Assembly (NCBI GenBank): GCA_965228065.1
Contig: OZ245788.1
Coordinates: 3,162,001 to 3,226,000 of the forward strand
Direction: 5' to 3'
Origin: Sphingobium_A sp965228065
GTDB taxonomy: Bacteria; Pseudomonadota; Alphaproteobacteria; Sphingomonadales; Sphingomonadaceae
DNA: 64,000 bases
The position numbers and the translations under genes were made by a program. Below are positions 24,981 to 35,267 of this stretch, one piece after another. Numbering within the stretch: the first letter of the stretch is position 1; each line of letters begins with the position of its first letter. The notes under the pieces were generated by a model that searched no databases, had not been told where the DNA came from, and was given only the letters and a program-made list of their open reading frames with translations.

Positions 24981-25937
24981 TTACCGAACCGCACAGCGGA
25001 ATCCGACATGGCTGGTGGTCGTGTCGATCGGTTGCGCATAGCGCGCCGCGGGGCGGTAGCGCTGGCAGTAGTTGGGCGCGCAGAGATGCGATCCACCTTT
25101 GAGCACCTTGCGGCCGATCGGTGCAGCCTGGCCGGAGCGGTCGTAGCTTTCGACCTTGCTCGCGCCGCGCGGATTGCTCGGCACGCAGCAGCTTCCCGAT
25201 TTCTTGACGGTGCCGGCAGCCACGCCGTACCAGTCTTCCGTCCATTCCCAGACATTGCCGATCATGTCGAACAGGCCATGGCCGTTCGCGGGATAGCTGC
25301 GCACGGGTGACGTCCGTTCCCAGCCGTCGAGCAACTGGTTGGCGAACGGGAACAGGCCTTGCCAGTAATTGGCCAGCATCCGGCCATCGGGCGCGAGTTC
25401 GTCGCCCCAGGCATAGTCGGCGCCGTCGAGACCACCGCGTGCCGCATATTCCCATTCGGCCTCGGTCGGCAGTATTTTGCCTGCCCATGCCGCATAGGCT
25501 TTGGCATCGGCGTGCGCGACATGGATGACGGGATGATCGTCCAATCCCTCGAGATCGCTGCCCGGACCGAAAGGGTGGCGCCAATCCGCGCCGATCCGGA
25601 AATCCCACCATTGGATCAGGCTGAGATCGACCGGCCCGGAAGTTCGTTCGAACACCAGCGATCCCGCCCGGGCAAGCTCCGGCGACATGCCGGGATAGTC
25701 TTTCGGATCGGGCGGGATCTCGGCGAAGGTGACATGGCCCGTCGCCTCGACGAACGCGGCGAACTGCGCGTTGGTGACCGGCACCTCGTCGATCCAGAAG
25801 GGGTCGACCCGGACGCGCCGGGCTGGCCCTTCCTCGGGATAGAAGCGATCGGAGCCCATCTCGAAGATGCCGCCTTCGAGATATCGCATGCCCGCCCGTT
25901 CGGCCGGCTCAGCGTGTCGGGCGATAGACTCCGTCAC
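24981..25937 (-). CDS. Formylglycine-generating enzyme (sulfatase maturation)
   Basis: Protein of 318 residues with the FGE/SUMF1 fold: GGIFEMGSDRFYPEEGP, IDEVPVTNAQFAAFV, KILPTEAEWEYAARGG, GNVWEWTEDWY and the copper-binding redox cysteine pair in GGSHLCAPNYCQRYRP (about Cys286 and Cys291). It oxidises the sulfatase CXPXR cysteine to formylglycine, using oxygen, before export. The GTG at 25937 overlaps the stop of the upstream sulfatase as GTGA, and is chosen for coupling. An ATG at 25889 is the alternative and would remove 16 residues. Downstream of the sulfatase gene it activates. Confidence 0.93.
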   Translation of the reverse strand: MTESIARHAEPAERAGMRYLEGGIFEMGSDRFYPEEGPARRVRVDPFWIDEVPVTNAQFAAFVEATGHVTFAEIPPDPKDYPGMSPELARAGSLVFERTSGPVDLSLIQWWDFRIGADWRHPFGPGSDLEGLDDHPVIHVAHADAKAYAAWAGKILPTEAEWEYAARGGLDGADYAWGDELAPDGRMLANYWQGLFPFANQLLDGWERTSPVRSYPANGHGLFDMIGNVWEWTEDWYGVAAGTVKKSGSCCVPSNPRGASKVESYDRSGQAAPIGRKVLKGGSHLCAPNYCQRYRPAARYAQPIDTTTSHVGFRCAVR

Positions 25938-28270
25938 GGCTTGACGAAATTGATCGCGATATGGCGGACGTCGCCCTCCAGCCGCCCCTGTGGCGTCTTG
26001 TAGCTTGTCACCGGTACGCCGGTGTCTCGTCCGATATCGAGCATTTCGCCGAGCCCGGCGGGCACGAGAAACGTATGTTCGATCCGGCCGCTGGCGATCG
26101 TCTTGCCGCCTGCCGACAGTTCCGCGGTGGCACCCTTGCCGAACCCTTCGGCACGGTAGGTCAGGCGCAGTGTCTGCGCGCCGCCGCCGAGCCGGGTCTT
26201 CGAAGCGATGCGCGCAATATCGTCGGGCTTCGTCGACCGCACATAGGTGAGCACGGGTTTGCCATCCTCGAGATACAGGCTGAACCCGCCGAAATGGCTG
26301 CCGATCGCGAAGATCGCACCCGACGCGCCTGCCTTTGCCAGATCGATATCGGCATCCAGCGTGAACGACCGGCCGATGAACAGCGGTCCGCTGAACGCTG
26401 GTACGCTGACGTCCGAGCCCCAATATTCGAAGGTCGTGCGCGGCGAGAGGGTGAGCCCGGATCGCGCAGGACCGAAGCGGTGATCGAGTGGGAAGACATT
26501 GTTGCGCTTCGCCTCCTCGCGCCAGACCGTGACCAACTCCTTGAGCTTGGCCGGATTGGCGGCCGAGACATCGTCGCTTTGCGAGAAATCGCTGCGCAGA
26601 TCGTAGAGCGTCCAATTGTCGGGGGGCGTCGCCGATCCTGAGGGCGGCAGCCTGTCCCAGGATTTGCGGCCGTCATCGTTGCTGGCGAACCAGCCGTCAT
26701 GATAAAGTCCGATCTTGCCCATCATCTCGAAATATTGGGTGCGCGGCTTGTCGGCATCGCATCTGGCGAGGCTGGGTATCAAGCTGGCGCCATCGAACGG
26801 CTTCTGCCGGACGCCATAGACGCTTTCGGGCGCGGGGATCGCGGCCGCCTCAAGCAAGGTCGGGGCAAGATCGATCACGTGCGAGAATGTGCCGCAGATG
26901 CTGTCCGGCTGCGCCACATGGCCCTTCCACGAAACGACCATGCCGTTGCGGATCCCGCCGAGCATCGACGCGAACTGCTTGGTCCAGCGCAGCGGCGTGT
27001 TCATCGCCCAGGCCCAGCCGACCGGATAATTCTGATAGGTTCGTTCGCCGCCCAATTTGTCGGTGTTCGCCGCCAGCCAGGCCGGATCCTCGACGATCCC
27101 GTTGGCGAGCGATCCGATTTCGTTGATCGTGCCCTCCGGACCGCCTTCGCCGCTGGCGCCATTGTCGCCCTGGATGATCGCGACCAACGTATTGTCCAGC
27201 ACGCCCATGCGATCGAGCTCGTCGAGCACGCGACCGGTCTCGCGGTCCTGATAGGCGAGCATGGCCGCGGCCACCTCCATCGATCGTGCCGCGAACGCCT
27301 TCTGCTCGGTCGACAGCGACGACCAGGCGGGAATGCCGTCGGGACGGGGCGTCAGCTTGGTGCCCGCCGGGATGACGCCGAGCGCGAGCTGGCGTGCATG
27401 GGTCTCCTCGCGCACCTTGTCCCAGCCCTGGTCGAACTGGCCCTTGAAACGGGCGATCCATTCCGGCGGCGCCTGATGCGGGGCGTGGAGCGATCCGGGC
27501 GCATAATAGACGAAGAAGGGCTTGTCGGGCGCCGCCGCCTTCTGGTTGTGGACCCAGCGTATCGCGTCGTCCGCCAGCCTTGTGTCGAGCAGCACCGGCT
27601 TTCCATCGGGATTGGGCAACAGGTCCGTGCCGCGATAGACATTGGCGCGCCACTGATCGGTGTCGCCACCGATGAAGCCGAAGAAATATTCGAAGCCCAG
27701 CCCGGTTGGCCAATAGTCGAACGGGCCGGCCGCCGTCTGTTCGCCTTGCGGCACATTATGGTGCTTGCCGAACATCGCGGTGCTGTAGCCGTTCAGCCGC
27801 AACGTTTGCGCGATCGTCGCGGTCGAGGCCGGGATACGGCCGTTATAGCCGGGATAGTTGCTTGGCATGTCGGTCAATATGCCGGTCGCCGCATTGTGAT
27901 GATTGCGCCCGGTGAGCAACGCTGCGCGCGTCGGCGAGCAGATGCCGGTGGTGGGGAAGCGATTGTAGCGGACGCCGGTGCGCGCAAGCCGATCGAGATT
28001 GGGTGTCGGCACCGGACCGCCAAAGGTGCTGGCCATCGCGAAACCGGTATCGTCGGTCAGCATCAGGAAGATGTTGGGCGCGTTGGCCGGCGCCTTCACC
28101 CGCTCGAACGGGGTGGTCGAGGCGTTCGCTACATTCTCGTTGATAACGCCCTGAAATGGAGTGGGCGGAATCGGAAGTACGGAACGGGACGATTGCGCGA
28201 AACCGTTTGTCGAGATCATGCAGGCGATGGCGGTTGCGGTCCGAAGACTCAGTCTTGCATATCGATTCAC
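25934..28270 (-). CDS. Secreted arylsulfatase, long form
   Basis: Protein of 778 residues. A signal peptide (residues 1-26, cleaving after GFAQ) precedes a type I sulfatase domain with metal-binding aspartates in LMLTDDTGF and the modification motif CSPTRAALLTGR, whose Cys111 should become formylglycine. After about residue 560 comes a beta-rich C-terminal domain. Long sulfatases of this kind act on sulfate esters in the periplasm. The start is GTG with GGAG 7 bases upstream. It is followed directly, with a four-base overlap, by its maturation enzyme. Confidence 0.92.
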   Translation of the reverse strand: MNRYARLSLRTATAIACMISTNGFAQSSRSVLPIPPTPFQGVINENVANASTTPFERVKAPANAPNIFLMLTDDTGFAMASTFGGPVPTPNLDRLARTGVRYNRFPTTGICSPTRAALLTGRNHHNAATGILTDMPSNYPGYNGRIPASTATIAQTLRLNGYSTAMFGKHHNVPQGEQTAAGPFDYWPTGLGFEYFFGFIGGDTDQWRANVYRGTDLLPNPDGKPVLLDTRLADDAIRWVHNQKAAAPDKPFFVYYAPGSLHAPHQAPPEWIARFKGQFDQGWDKVREETHARQLALGVIPAGTKLTPRPDGIPAWSSLSTEQKAFAARSMEVAAAMLAYQDRETGRVLDELDRMGVLDNTLVAIIQGDNGASGEGGPEGTINEIGSLANGIVEDPAWLAANTDKLGGERTYQNYPVGWAWAMNTPLRWTKQFASMLGGIRNGMVVSWKGHVAQPDSICGTFSHVIDLAPTLLEAAAIPAPESVYGVRQKPFDGASLIPSLARCDADKPRTQYFEMMGKIGLYHDGWFASNDDGRKSWDRLPPSGSATPPDNWTLYDLRSDFSQSDDVSAANPAKLKELVTVWREEAKRNNVFPLDHRFGPARSGLTLSPRTTFEYWGSDVSVPAFSGPLFIGRSFTLDADIDLAKAGASGAIFAIGSHFGGFSLYLEDGKPVLTYVRSTKPDDIARIASKTRLGGGAQTLRLTYRAEGFGKGATAELSAGGKTIASGRIEHTFLVPAGLGEMLDIGRDTGVPVTSYKTPQGRLEGDVRHIAINFVKP

Positions 28271-28738
28271 CGTGGAACTCCGCGTTTTTCAATCTCTATC
28301 TAAATAGTCGAGAAAGAGTCACGTGGCGCGTGGTTTCAAGGCTGAAAGCAAAACTTGGATTGACCCGGACATTCTCAATCAATTAAGTTGAATTATCGGA
28401 TCAAGGATGGATTGGCTTCCCTCCCGGCATAGGTGCCGCCGACAGGCCCGCGGCTTTTGAAGGGATGCAGCTTGCTCCGCGTCAATAACGGCTAAAGCGC
28501 GATGCAGGGTAGCGTGACGCCCGGCTTCGTGATCCCCCCGATCTAGGGGAACGGACGAATGCGAAGGTACGAATGCCGAACTTGTCGAGCCCGTCAGCAG
28601 CTTTGCTGCTGATCTAGGCTCATCGCGACCGGCATAGCCGGCGCTTCCGGAGGATTTTTTCAACATGTCTGCGCGCCTGTCGAGGGCGTGCGGCGGCCGG
28701 GCCGGTGTGTCCGGCCTCGGGGGATTGTGACTGTTGCA
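28271..28738. other. Divergent 468-base intergenic region before sulfatase and TonB receptor
   Basis: No protein or RNA gene is visible. It holds the start of both divergent transcripts. Visible structure: a short dyad TCAA-N5-TTGA at 28379-28391, an 8-base stem TCAGCAGC/GCTGCTGA at 28594-28612, and a GGCCGG/CCGGCC leader hairpin at 28701-28717 just upstream of the receptor ATG. No copy of the 23913-23950 operator was found here. Confidence 0.5.
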
Positions 28739-31150
28739 ATGACAAAGAGAGATTTCAGAATTTCGCATTTCCACGCCGGCGCATCGCTTGCCGTGCTGGT
28801 GTTCGGCCTTGCTGCGGCTGCGCCGGCGCGCGCCACGGAGGCCGGGCAGGGCGCGGCGATCCCGGTCGATGCAGCGGTTGCGGCCGATGGTGGGGACAGC
28901 GGCGATATCGTCGTGACCGCGCGACGCCGCGACGAAAATGCGCAGGACGTGCCGATCGCGCTGAGCGTGGTGGGCGCGGAAGCGCTGGAGGCCACCGGCA
29001 ATTTCACATTGGGGCAGATCCAGCAGCTCGTGCCGAGCCTGCAGGTGTTCAGCTTCAATCCGCGCAACACCAACATCAATATCCGCGGCCTGGGATCGAA
29101 TGTCGCGCTGACCAATGACGGGCTGGAGAATGGCGTCGGTTTCTACATCGACAATGTCTATTACGGCCGCGTCGGACAGTCGCAATTCGATCTGGTCGAT
29201 CTGCAGCAGATCGAGGTGCTGCGCGGGCCGCAGGGCACTTTGTTCGGCAAGAACACGACGGCGGGCGCGATCAACATCACCACGCGCGCGCCCAGCTTCA
29301 CGCCCGAATTCCAGGGCGAGGCGACGCTCGGCGACAATGGCTATCACCAGGTCCGCGCATCCGTCTCCGCGCCGATCATCGCCGACAAGGTCGCGTTCCG
29401 GCTGAGCATCGCCGACACGCATCGCGACGGCTTTCTGACCAATGTCTATAATGGTTCGAAGGCCCAGGATTACGACAATTTCTCGGTTCGGGGCCAGCTG
29501 CTTATCCGCCCCACCGAGGATCTGTCGATCAAGCTGATCGGCGACTATTCGAAGCAGAAACAGAACCACGTTCTCAACGTGCTGTCCGGCTTCTTCGGCA
29601 CATATGAGAATGGCGCCGCCATTCCGAACAACTTCGTCGATCGGGTCACACGCGCGGGTTATAAGCCGCTCCCGTTCGATGCCTTCGCCCGGCGCGGCGA
29701 TTCCGACGCGCATTACCAGGCGGACATGAAGGGCTATGGCCTGTCCGGCCAGATCGACTGGGATCTGGGCGATGCCGCGCTCACCTCGGTCACTGCCTAT
29801 CGCTGGTGGGACTGGAACCCGGCGAACGACGGCGATGCCACCAGCCTGCCGATCTTCACCAAGGCGCAGCAGGTCAATCGCCAGCGTCAGTTCAGCCAGG
29901 AAGTGCGCCTGGCCTCGACCGGCGAGCGGACGATCGATTATGTCGTGGGCGCCTATTATTTCTGGCAGGTCATCCGCGGTTTTGGCGCGACCGCTTATGG
30001 TTCGGCCGCGGCCAACTGGAACCTGCCGACGGTGCCCGCGCTGATCGGCAATGCCGCGCTCAACGGGTTCGAGGCCAATTCGATCTCGACGCCGTCGACC
30101 AAAAGCTATGCGCTGTTCGGGCAGGGCACCTGGAATATCGACGATGCGCTGAAGCTCACCATCGGGCTGCGCTATACGCACGAGAAGAAAGCGGGCGAAT
30201 TCAGCCAATATCACGTCGCGGGGATCGACCTGTCGACACTGCCGGCGGCCGCGGCTGCGGCGGCCCTGGGCATCCGCAACCAGTTCAATCCGGTCACCAG
30301 CTTCTCGACGCGCTTCACCGACAACAGCCTGTCCTGGCTCGCCAACCTGTCATACGCTGTCGCGCCCGACGCATTGCTCTATGCGACCTATTCGCGCGGC
30401 AACAAATCGGGCGGTTTAAACCTCACCGCGCTGCCTGCCGGGGTCGAGCCCGAAGTTCGGCCGGAAAAGGTCGACAATTTCGAGGTCGGGCTGAAGACCC
30501 AGTTCCTCGACAGGCGCCTGACGCTGAACCTGGCCGGATATTGGACCGAGGTCGCCGACTATCAGACCGCGATCACCGAACAGGTCGCCAACACCGTCAA
30601 CTACCGGCAATATATCGCGAATATTCCGAAGGTCCGCTCACGCGGCTTCGAAGCGGACATCGTCTACGCGCCGACACGGTTCATCAGCTTCAGCGCATCG
30701 GCTGCCTATAACGACGCGACCTATCGCGATTATGCCAATGCGCCGCAGGCGCCCGAACGCCTCAATCTGACCGGACTGCAGGATCTGACCGGCGCGACAC
30801 TCTCGGGCGCACCCAAATTCACCTATACGCTGGGCGGCGATCTTGCGCAGCCACTGGGAACATGGGGCAGCCGGGGCATCGCGCTTTACGGTCATGCCGA
30901 TTATTCGCACCGCTCGTCGTTCAACACCTCGGCGAGCAATTCGCGCTACGCGCAGGTCCCGGCCTTCGGCATCCTCAACGCGCGGATCGGCATACGCACC
31001 GACGATGCGCGCTGGGATCTGTCGGTCTGGGCGCGAAATCTCACCAACAAGGATTATTTCCTGACGCTCAGCCCGAGCAACACAGGCGTGATCACCGCGC
31101 TTGTCGGCGAACCCCGGACCGCGGGCGTCACGCTCCGGACCAAGTTCTGA
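28739..31150 (+). CDS. TonB-dependent receptor (organosulfur uptake)
   Basis: Protein of 803 residues: a signal peptide, then a plug domain with TonB-box-like DIVVTARRRDENAQDVPIAL, then LRGPQGTLFGKNTTAGAINI, then a beta-barrel ending in the aromatic C-terminal TLRTKF. It moves a bulky substrate across the outer membrane using TonB energy. The ATG used gives a proper signal sequence. Placed between sulfatases and dioxygenases, it probably imports a sulfated organic compound (inference); the true substrate is unknown. Confidence 0.92.
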   Translation: MTKRDFRISHFHAGASLAVLVFGLAAAAPARATEAGQGAAIPVDAAVAADGGDSGDIVVTARRRDENAQDVPIALSVVGAEALEATGNFTLGQIQQLVPSLQVFSFNPRNTNINIRGLGSNVALTNDGLENGVGFYIDNVYYGRVGQSQFDLVDLQQIEVLRGPQGTLFGKNTTAGAINITTRAPSFTPEFQGEATLGDNGYHQVRASVSAPIIADKVAFRLSIADTHRDGFLTNVYNGSKAQDYDNFSVRGQLLIRPTEDLSIKLIGDYSKQKQNHVLNVLSGFFGTYENGAAIPNNFVDRVTRAGYKPLPFDAFARRGDSDAHYQADMKGYGLSGQIDWDLGDAALTSVTAYRWWDWNPANDGDATSLPIFTKAQQVNRQRQFSQEVRLASTGERTIDYVVGAYYFWQVIRGFGATAYGSAAANWNLPTVPALIGNAALNGFEANSISTPSTKSYALFGQGTWNIDDALKLTIGLRYTHEKKAGEFSQYHVAGIDLSTLPAAAAAAALGIRNQFNPVTSFSTRFTDNSLSWLANLSYAVAPDALLYATYSRGNKSGGLNLTALPAGVEPEVRPEKVDNFEVGLKTQFLDRRLTLNLAGYWTEVADYQTAITEQVANTVNYRQYIANIPKVRSRGFEADIVYAPTRFISFSASAAYNDATYRDYANAPQAPERLNLTGLQDLTGATLSGAPKFTYTLGGDLAQPLGTWGSRGIALYGHADYSHRSSFNTSASNSRYAQVPAFGILNARIGIRTDDARWDLSVWARNLTNKDYFLTLSPSNTGVITALVGEPRTAGVTLRTKF

Positions 31151-31155
31151 GGTAA

Positions 31156-32577
31156 ATGATGGCGACGGTGCTCCCAGCTAGGCTGGCGCCGGTGCGTGCA
31201 CCGGCGCGGCGGGCGGACGAACAGTTGAGCGGCTGGCGGCTCGCCGGGTTCTCGTCGCTCGCGGTGCCGATCTATGCCGCGCAGATGCCGCTGGGAGTTT
31301 ATCTGCCGGCGATCTACGCGCAGCATTACGGGCTGCCGCTGGCGACGATCGGGCTCATCTTCCTGCTCGAACGGCTGTGGGGCGCCGCCGCCGATCCGCT
31401 GATCGGCATATTGAGCGATCGTACGCGGAGCCGGTTCGGCCGGCGCAAACCCTGGATCGTCGCCGGCGCGCTGCTTTACGGGCTCGCCGCGATCCCGCTC
31501 TTCTTTCCGCTGGCGCAGATCGCGCCGATCCAGCTCGCGATCACGCTGTTCGTCTTCTATCTGGGCTGGTCAATGATGCAGATCCCCTATCTCGCCTGGA
31601 CCGGCGAGATTTCGGGGCGGTATCATGAGCGTACCCGCATCGCGACGTACAGCACGGTCGCCGGGTCCGCCGCGCTGCTGCTGGTGCTGGTGATGCCGAC
31701 GATCGTCGATCAGCTCCGTCCCGGCGACGCACCGCTCAAGCTCGCGGTGTTCGGCGGCGTGGTGTTCGCCAGCCTGCTGATCGCCATACCGCTGACCCTG
31801 CGCGCATTTCCCGAAGCGCCGGCACCCGCCGCGCCCGCCCGGCGGGTTCCGTTCCGGCGTGCGGTCGCACTGGTCGCGAAGGACCGGTTGCTGCTGCGCG
31901 TGATGGGATCGGATTTCGCGGTCACCTTCGGCCAGCTGGTGCGCAGCACGTTGATCGTGTTCTTCGTCAGCATCTATATGGGCCGCCCCGAATGGGCGAG
32001 CGGGCTGTTCCTGCTGCAGTTCGTGTTCGGCATCGCCGCCGGACCGATCTGGATGCAGATCGGCCTGAGGTTGGGCAAGCATCGCACTGCGGTGGCCGGC
32101 GAACTCGTCCAGGTCGCGATCAATCTTGGACTGCTGCTGGTCACCCGCGACGGTTTCGCGCTGCTGCTGGTGCTCACCGTCGCGCAGGGTCTGGCGCAGG
32201 GATCTGGCAATCTGATGCTGCGCGCTATCGTCGCCGACGTCGCGGACAAGCATCGGCTGGATACCGGCACCGACCGGACGGCCCTGTTCTTCTCGGTGTT
32301 CAGCCTCACCAGCAAGGCCGCGATGGCCGCGGCGATCGGCGTTGCGCTGCCGCTCGTCGCCTGGTTCGGTTTTCAGCCCACCGGCCCCAATACGCCCGAG
32401 GCACTGACCGGGCTGCTGCTGGTCTTCGCGCTTGGCCCCGCCATCGCTCACGCCGTCTCGGCCTGGCTGATGCACGGCTTTCCGCTCGACGGCGCCGCCC
32501 ATGCCGAAGTCCGCCGCGCGCTCGCGGAGCGCGACACACGCGCCGCATCCTCCAAAGATTCACACCAAGGAGCCTGA
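31156..32577 (+). CDS. Major facilitator transporter (GPH-like)
   Basis: Protein of 473 residues with twelve membrane helices. The motif RLWGAAADPLIGILSDRTRSRFGRRKPW between spans 2 and 3 is the glycoside-pentoside-hexuronide/cation symporter type of MFS signature. The solute is likely a small organic acid or sugar derivative released from the sulfated compound. It starts 5 bases after the receptor stop and overlaps no gene, and the TauD-type gene follows 2 bases later, so the three form an operon. Confidence 0.88.
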   Translation: MMATVLPARLAPVRAPARRADEQLSGWRLAGFSSLAVPIYAAQMPLGVYLPAIYAQHYGLPLATIGLIFLLERLWGAAADPLIGILSDRTRSRFGRRKPWIVAGALLYGLAAIPLFFPLAQIAPIQLAITLFVFYLGWSMMQIPYLAWTGEISGRYHERTRIATYSTVAGSAALLLVLVMPTIVDQLRPGDAPLKLAVFGGVVFASLLIAIPLTLRAFPEAPAPAAPARRVPFRRAVALVAKDRLLLRVMGSDFAVTFGQLVRSTLIVFFVSIYMGRPEWASGLFLLQFVFGIAAGPIWMQIGLRLGKHRTAVAGELVQVAINLGLLLVTRDGFALLLVLTVAQGLAQGSGNLMLRAIVADVADKHRLDTGTDRTALFFSVFSLTSKAAMAAAIGVALPLVAWFGFQPTGPNTPEALTGLLLVFALGPAIAHAVSAWLMHGFPLDGAAHAEVRRALAERDTRAASSKDSHQGA

Positions 32578-32579
32578 TC

Positions 32580-33524
32580 ATGACCGTTCTCACCCATGAT
32601 TTCGTCAATGCCCGCCAGACCGAGAGCCCGCTGGACATCGTTCCCGTCGCCGGACGCATCGGCGCCGAGATCCGGGGCGTGGCCCTGTCCGGCGATCTCG
32701 ACGACATCACCATCGCCGCGATCCGCGCCGCGCTGGTCCGTCACAAGGTGATCTTCTTCCGCGATCAGGATGCGCTGGACGATGCGCGGCAGGAGGGGTT
32801 CGCCGAACGCTTCGGCAAGCCCGTGGCGCATCCGACGGTGCCGGTGGTGCCCGGCAGCAAATATCTGCTCGAGCTGGATTCGAAGGAGGGTTACGCCGCA
32901 TCGAGCTGGCACACCGACGTCACTTTCGTCGATGCTTATCCCGAAGCGTCGATCCTGCGCGCGATCACCATTCCGGAGGCGGGCGGCGACACCTTGTTCG
33001 CCAATGGCGTCACCGCCTATCGCGAGCTTCCTGACGCGCTGAAGACGCTGGTCGACGGGCTGTGGGCGGTCCACACCAATCTCTACGACTATGCCGAAAC
33101 CTTCTCGAACGCGGATCGCAAGCGGATCGAAGAGCATCAGAAGGTTTTCGCCTCGACCGTCTACGAGACCGAGCATCCGGTGGTCCGCGTCCATCCGGAA
33201 TCGGGCGAGCGCGCACTGCTCGTCGGGCACTTCGTCAAACAGTTCGTTGGGCTGAATGCCGCGGATTCGCAGCGGCTGTTCGCGATCCTCCAGGATCATA
33301 TCACCAAGCCCGAGAACACGGTGCGCTGGCGCTGGCGGGCAGGGGACGTGGCGATCTGGGACAATCGCGCCACGCAGCACCGCGCCGTCGCCGATTTCGG
33401 CCTGCAGCGCCGCACGCTGCGCCGTGCCACCATTGCCGGCGACGTGCCGGTCGCGATCGACGGTTCGCGCAGCCGGGTGATCAAGCCCGAGCCCGCGCAG
33501 GATGCGCTGATCGCCGCAGAATAG
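32580..33524 (+). CDS. TauD/TfdA-family 2-oxoglutarate dioxygenase, second copy
   Basis: Protein of 314 residues with the same triad as the first copy: His-Asp in WHTDVTF and the distal His in DNRATQHRAV. The RVHPESGERALLVGHFVKQ segment binds 2-oxoglutarate in relatives. The sequence is closer to alkylsulfatase/taurine dioxygenases than to TfdA in its VAPVAGRIGAEI start. AAGGAG lies upstream of the ATG. Third gene of the receptor-MFS operon and closed by a strong terminator. Probably desulfonates or desulfates the imported substrate. Confidence 0.88.
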   Translation: MTVLTHDFVNARQTESPLDIVPVAGRIGAEIRGVALSGDLDDITIAAIRAALVRHKVIFFRDQDALDDARQEGFAERFGKPVAHPTVPVVPGSKYLLELDSKEGYAASSWHTDVTFVDAYPEASILRAITIPEAGGDTLFANGVTAYRELPDALKTLVDGLWAVHTNLYDYAETFSNADRKRIEEHQKVFASTVYETEHPVVRVHPESGERALLVGHFVKQFVGLNAADSQRLFAILQDHITKPENTVRWRWRAGDVAIWDNRATQHRAVADFGLQRRTLRRATIAGDVPVAIDGSRSRVIKPEPAQDALIAAE

Positions 33525-33560
33525 CCGGGAGTTTCCCCCTCTCCCTCTCCCGGTTCAACT

Positions 33561-33598
33561 GGGCCGCGTCCGAGTCACGCCGGACGCGGCCCCCTTTT
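33561..33598 (+). terminator. Intrinsic terminator after the second dioxygenase
   Basis: A perfect 12-base GC-rich stem (33561-33572 and 33581-33592) with an 8-base loop is followed by CCTTTT. It separates the receptor operon from the second sulfatase. Confidence 0.9.
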
Positions 33599-33614
33599 GC
33601 CAACAGGACCCCCG

Positions 33615-35267
33615 ATGCGCACCCGTCTGCTTCTCACCCTGACTTCAGCTCTCGGCATTGCCGGGCTGGCGATGCCGGCCGCCGCGGCCGCCCCGAAGCG
33701 CCCCAATTTCCTGATCATCGTCGCCGACGATCTCGGCTATTCCGATATCGGCGCGTTCGGTGGAGAGATCGACACGCCCAATCTCGACGCACTGGCGAAG
33801 CGCGGCGTGAAGCTGACCGGTTTCCATACCGCGCCGACCTGTTCGCCGACGCGATCGATGCTGCTGTCTGGCACCGACAATCACCGCGCCGGTCTCGGCA
33901 CCATGGCGGAGCTGATCGCGCCCAACCAGCGTGGCAAACCGGGCTTCGAGGGATATCTGCGCCCCGGCGTGGCATCGCTTGCCGAAGTGCTCGGCGCCAA
34001 TGGCTATCGCACGATCCTGTCGGGCAAATGGCATCTCGGCGTGACGCCCGAACAGGACCCGAGCGCGCGCGGTTTCCAGCACAGCTTCACGCTGCTGCAG
34101 GGCGGGCACAATCATTTCGGGCTCAATGCCTCCGCCGATCCGATCAAGGGCGCCACCTATCGCGAGAACGGCACGACGCTGCCGGGCGTGCCCGATAATT
34201 TCTATTCCTCGGACTATTTCGCGACCAAACTTGTCCAGTATCTCGGCGAGACCCGGGCGGGCCGCGACGGCGACAAGCCGTTCCTTGCCTATCTGGCGTT
34301 CACCGCGCCGCATTGGCCGCTCCAGGCGCCCAAGGCCGATATCGAGAAATATCGCGGCCGCTACGACGCCGGCTTCGAGGTGCTGCGCGAACGCCGGCTG
34401 AAGCGGCAGGTGGAACTCGGGCTGATCGACCGGACGACCGCGGCGCATCCGCCGGTCCTCAAGAAGGGCTGGGCCGATCTGACCGCCGAGGAGAAAAGGA
34501 CGGCCGCGCGCGACATGGAGATTTATGCGGCGATGGTCGACCGGCTCGACAAGAATGTCGGACGCGTCGTCGCCGAGCTCAAGCGCACCGGCGAATATGA
34601 CAACACCGTCATCCTGTTCCTGGCCGACAATGGCGCGGAGGGGCTCGACATCGCGCATAGCGAGATGGTGGGGATCAACAAGCTGGACGACGATGCGGAC
34701 AACAGCTTCGACAATCGCGGTGCCGGCACGTCCTATATCTCCTACGGCCCCGGCTGGGCACAGGCGGCGACCGCGCCGTCCTATCTGTACAAGGCTTATG
34801 CCACCGAAGGCGGCACCCGTGCGGTTTCGTTCCTTGGCTATAACCGCTTCAAGCGCAGCGGATCCGTGTCGAACGCCTTTCTGTCGGTGGCGGACGTGGT
34901 GCCGACCTTCCTCGAACTTGCCGGCGTTCCGGATCACAAGGGATCGTTCAACGGCCGAGCTGTCGAGCCGATCCGCGGTAAGAGCTGGGTTTCCTATCTC
35001 AACGGATCGACCGATCGGGTCTATAGGGAGAATGATGCCGTGGGCACCGAATTGTTCGGATCGCGCGCGATCCGTCAGGGCGACTGGAAAATCACCGATA
35101 CCGGCACCGGCACCTGGCAGCTGTTCAACATCGCACGCGATCCCGGCGAGACGCGCGACCTGGCTGCGGCCGAGCCCGCACGCCTGCAGGTACTGACCGC
35201 CGAATGGGACAAATATGCCAAGGACGTCGGCGTCATCATTCCGGCGATCCGTATCTACCAGCCCTGA
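33615..35267 (+). CDS. Secreted arylsulfatase, AtsA type
   Basis: Protein of 550 residues, the usual length of the Pseudomonas-type arylsulfatase. A signal peptide (to about residue 25) is followed by the metal-binding IIVADDLGYSDIGAFGGEI, and the modification motif CSPTRSMLLSG at Cys76. SGKWHLGV carries the conserved lysine and histidine. Cys is to be converted to formylglycine by the enzyme encoded nearby. It acts in the periplasm. The start is at MRTRLLLT, which gives a good signal sequence. It has its own promoter region because a terminator precedes it. Confidence 0.93.
   Translation: MRTRLLLTLTSALGIAGLAMPAAAAAPKRPNFLIIVADDLGYSDIGAFGGEIDTPNLDALAKRGVKLTGFHTAPTCSPTRSMLLSGTDNHRAGLGTMAELIAPNQRGKPGFEGYLRPGVASLAEVLGANGYRTILSGKWHLGVTPEQDPSARGFQHSFTLLQGGHNHFGLNASADPIKGATYRENGTTLPGVPDNFYSSDYFATKLVQYLGETRAGRDGDKPFLAYLAFTAPHWPLQAPKADIEKYRGRYDAGFEVLRERRLKRQVELGLIDRTTAAHPPVLKKGWADLTAEEKRTAARDMEIYAAMVDRLDKNVGRVVAELKRTGEYDNTVILFLADNGAEGLDIAHSEMVGINKLDDDADNSFDNRGAGTSYISYGPGWAQAATAPSYLYKAYATEGGTRAVSFLGYNRFKRSGSVSNAFLSVADVVPTFLELAGVPDHKGSFNGRAVEPIRGKSWVSYLNGSTDRVYRENDAVGTELFGSRAIRQGDWKITDTGTGTWQLFNIARDPGETRDLAAAEPARLQVLTAEWDKYAKDVGVIIPAIRIYQP

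Noticed and set aside
28271..28738. Cobalamin riboswitch ahead of the TonB receptor
   Set aside because: Leader hairpins exist, but I could not find the B12-box core or the conserved junctions; the surrounding genes concern sulfur.
28379..30214. 611-codon reverse open frame opposite the TonB receptor gene
   Set aside because: It mirrors the receptor gene in antisense; its translation is arginine- and isoleucine-rich without recognisable motifs, while the forward frame has clear TonB signatures.
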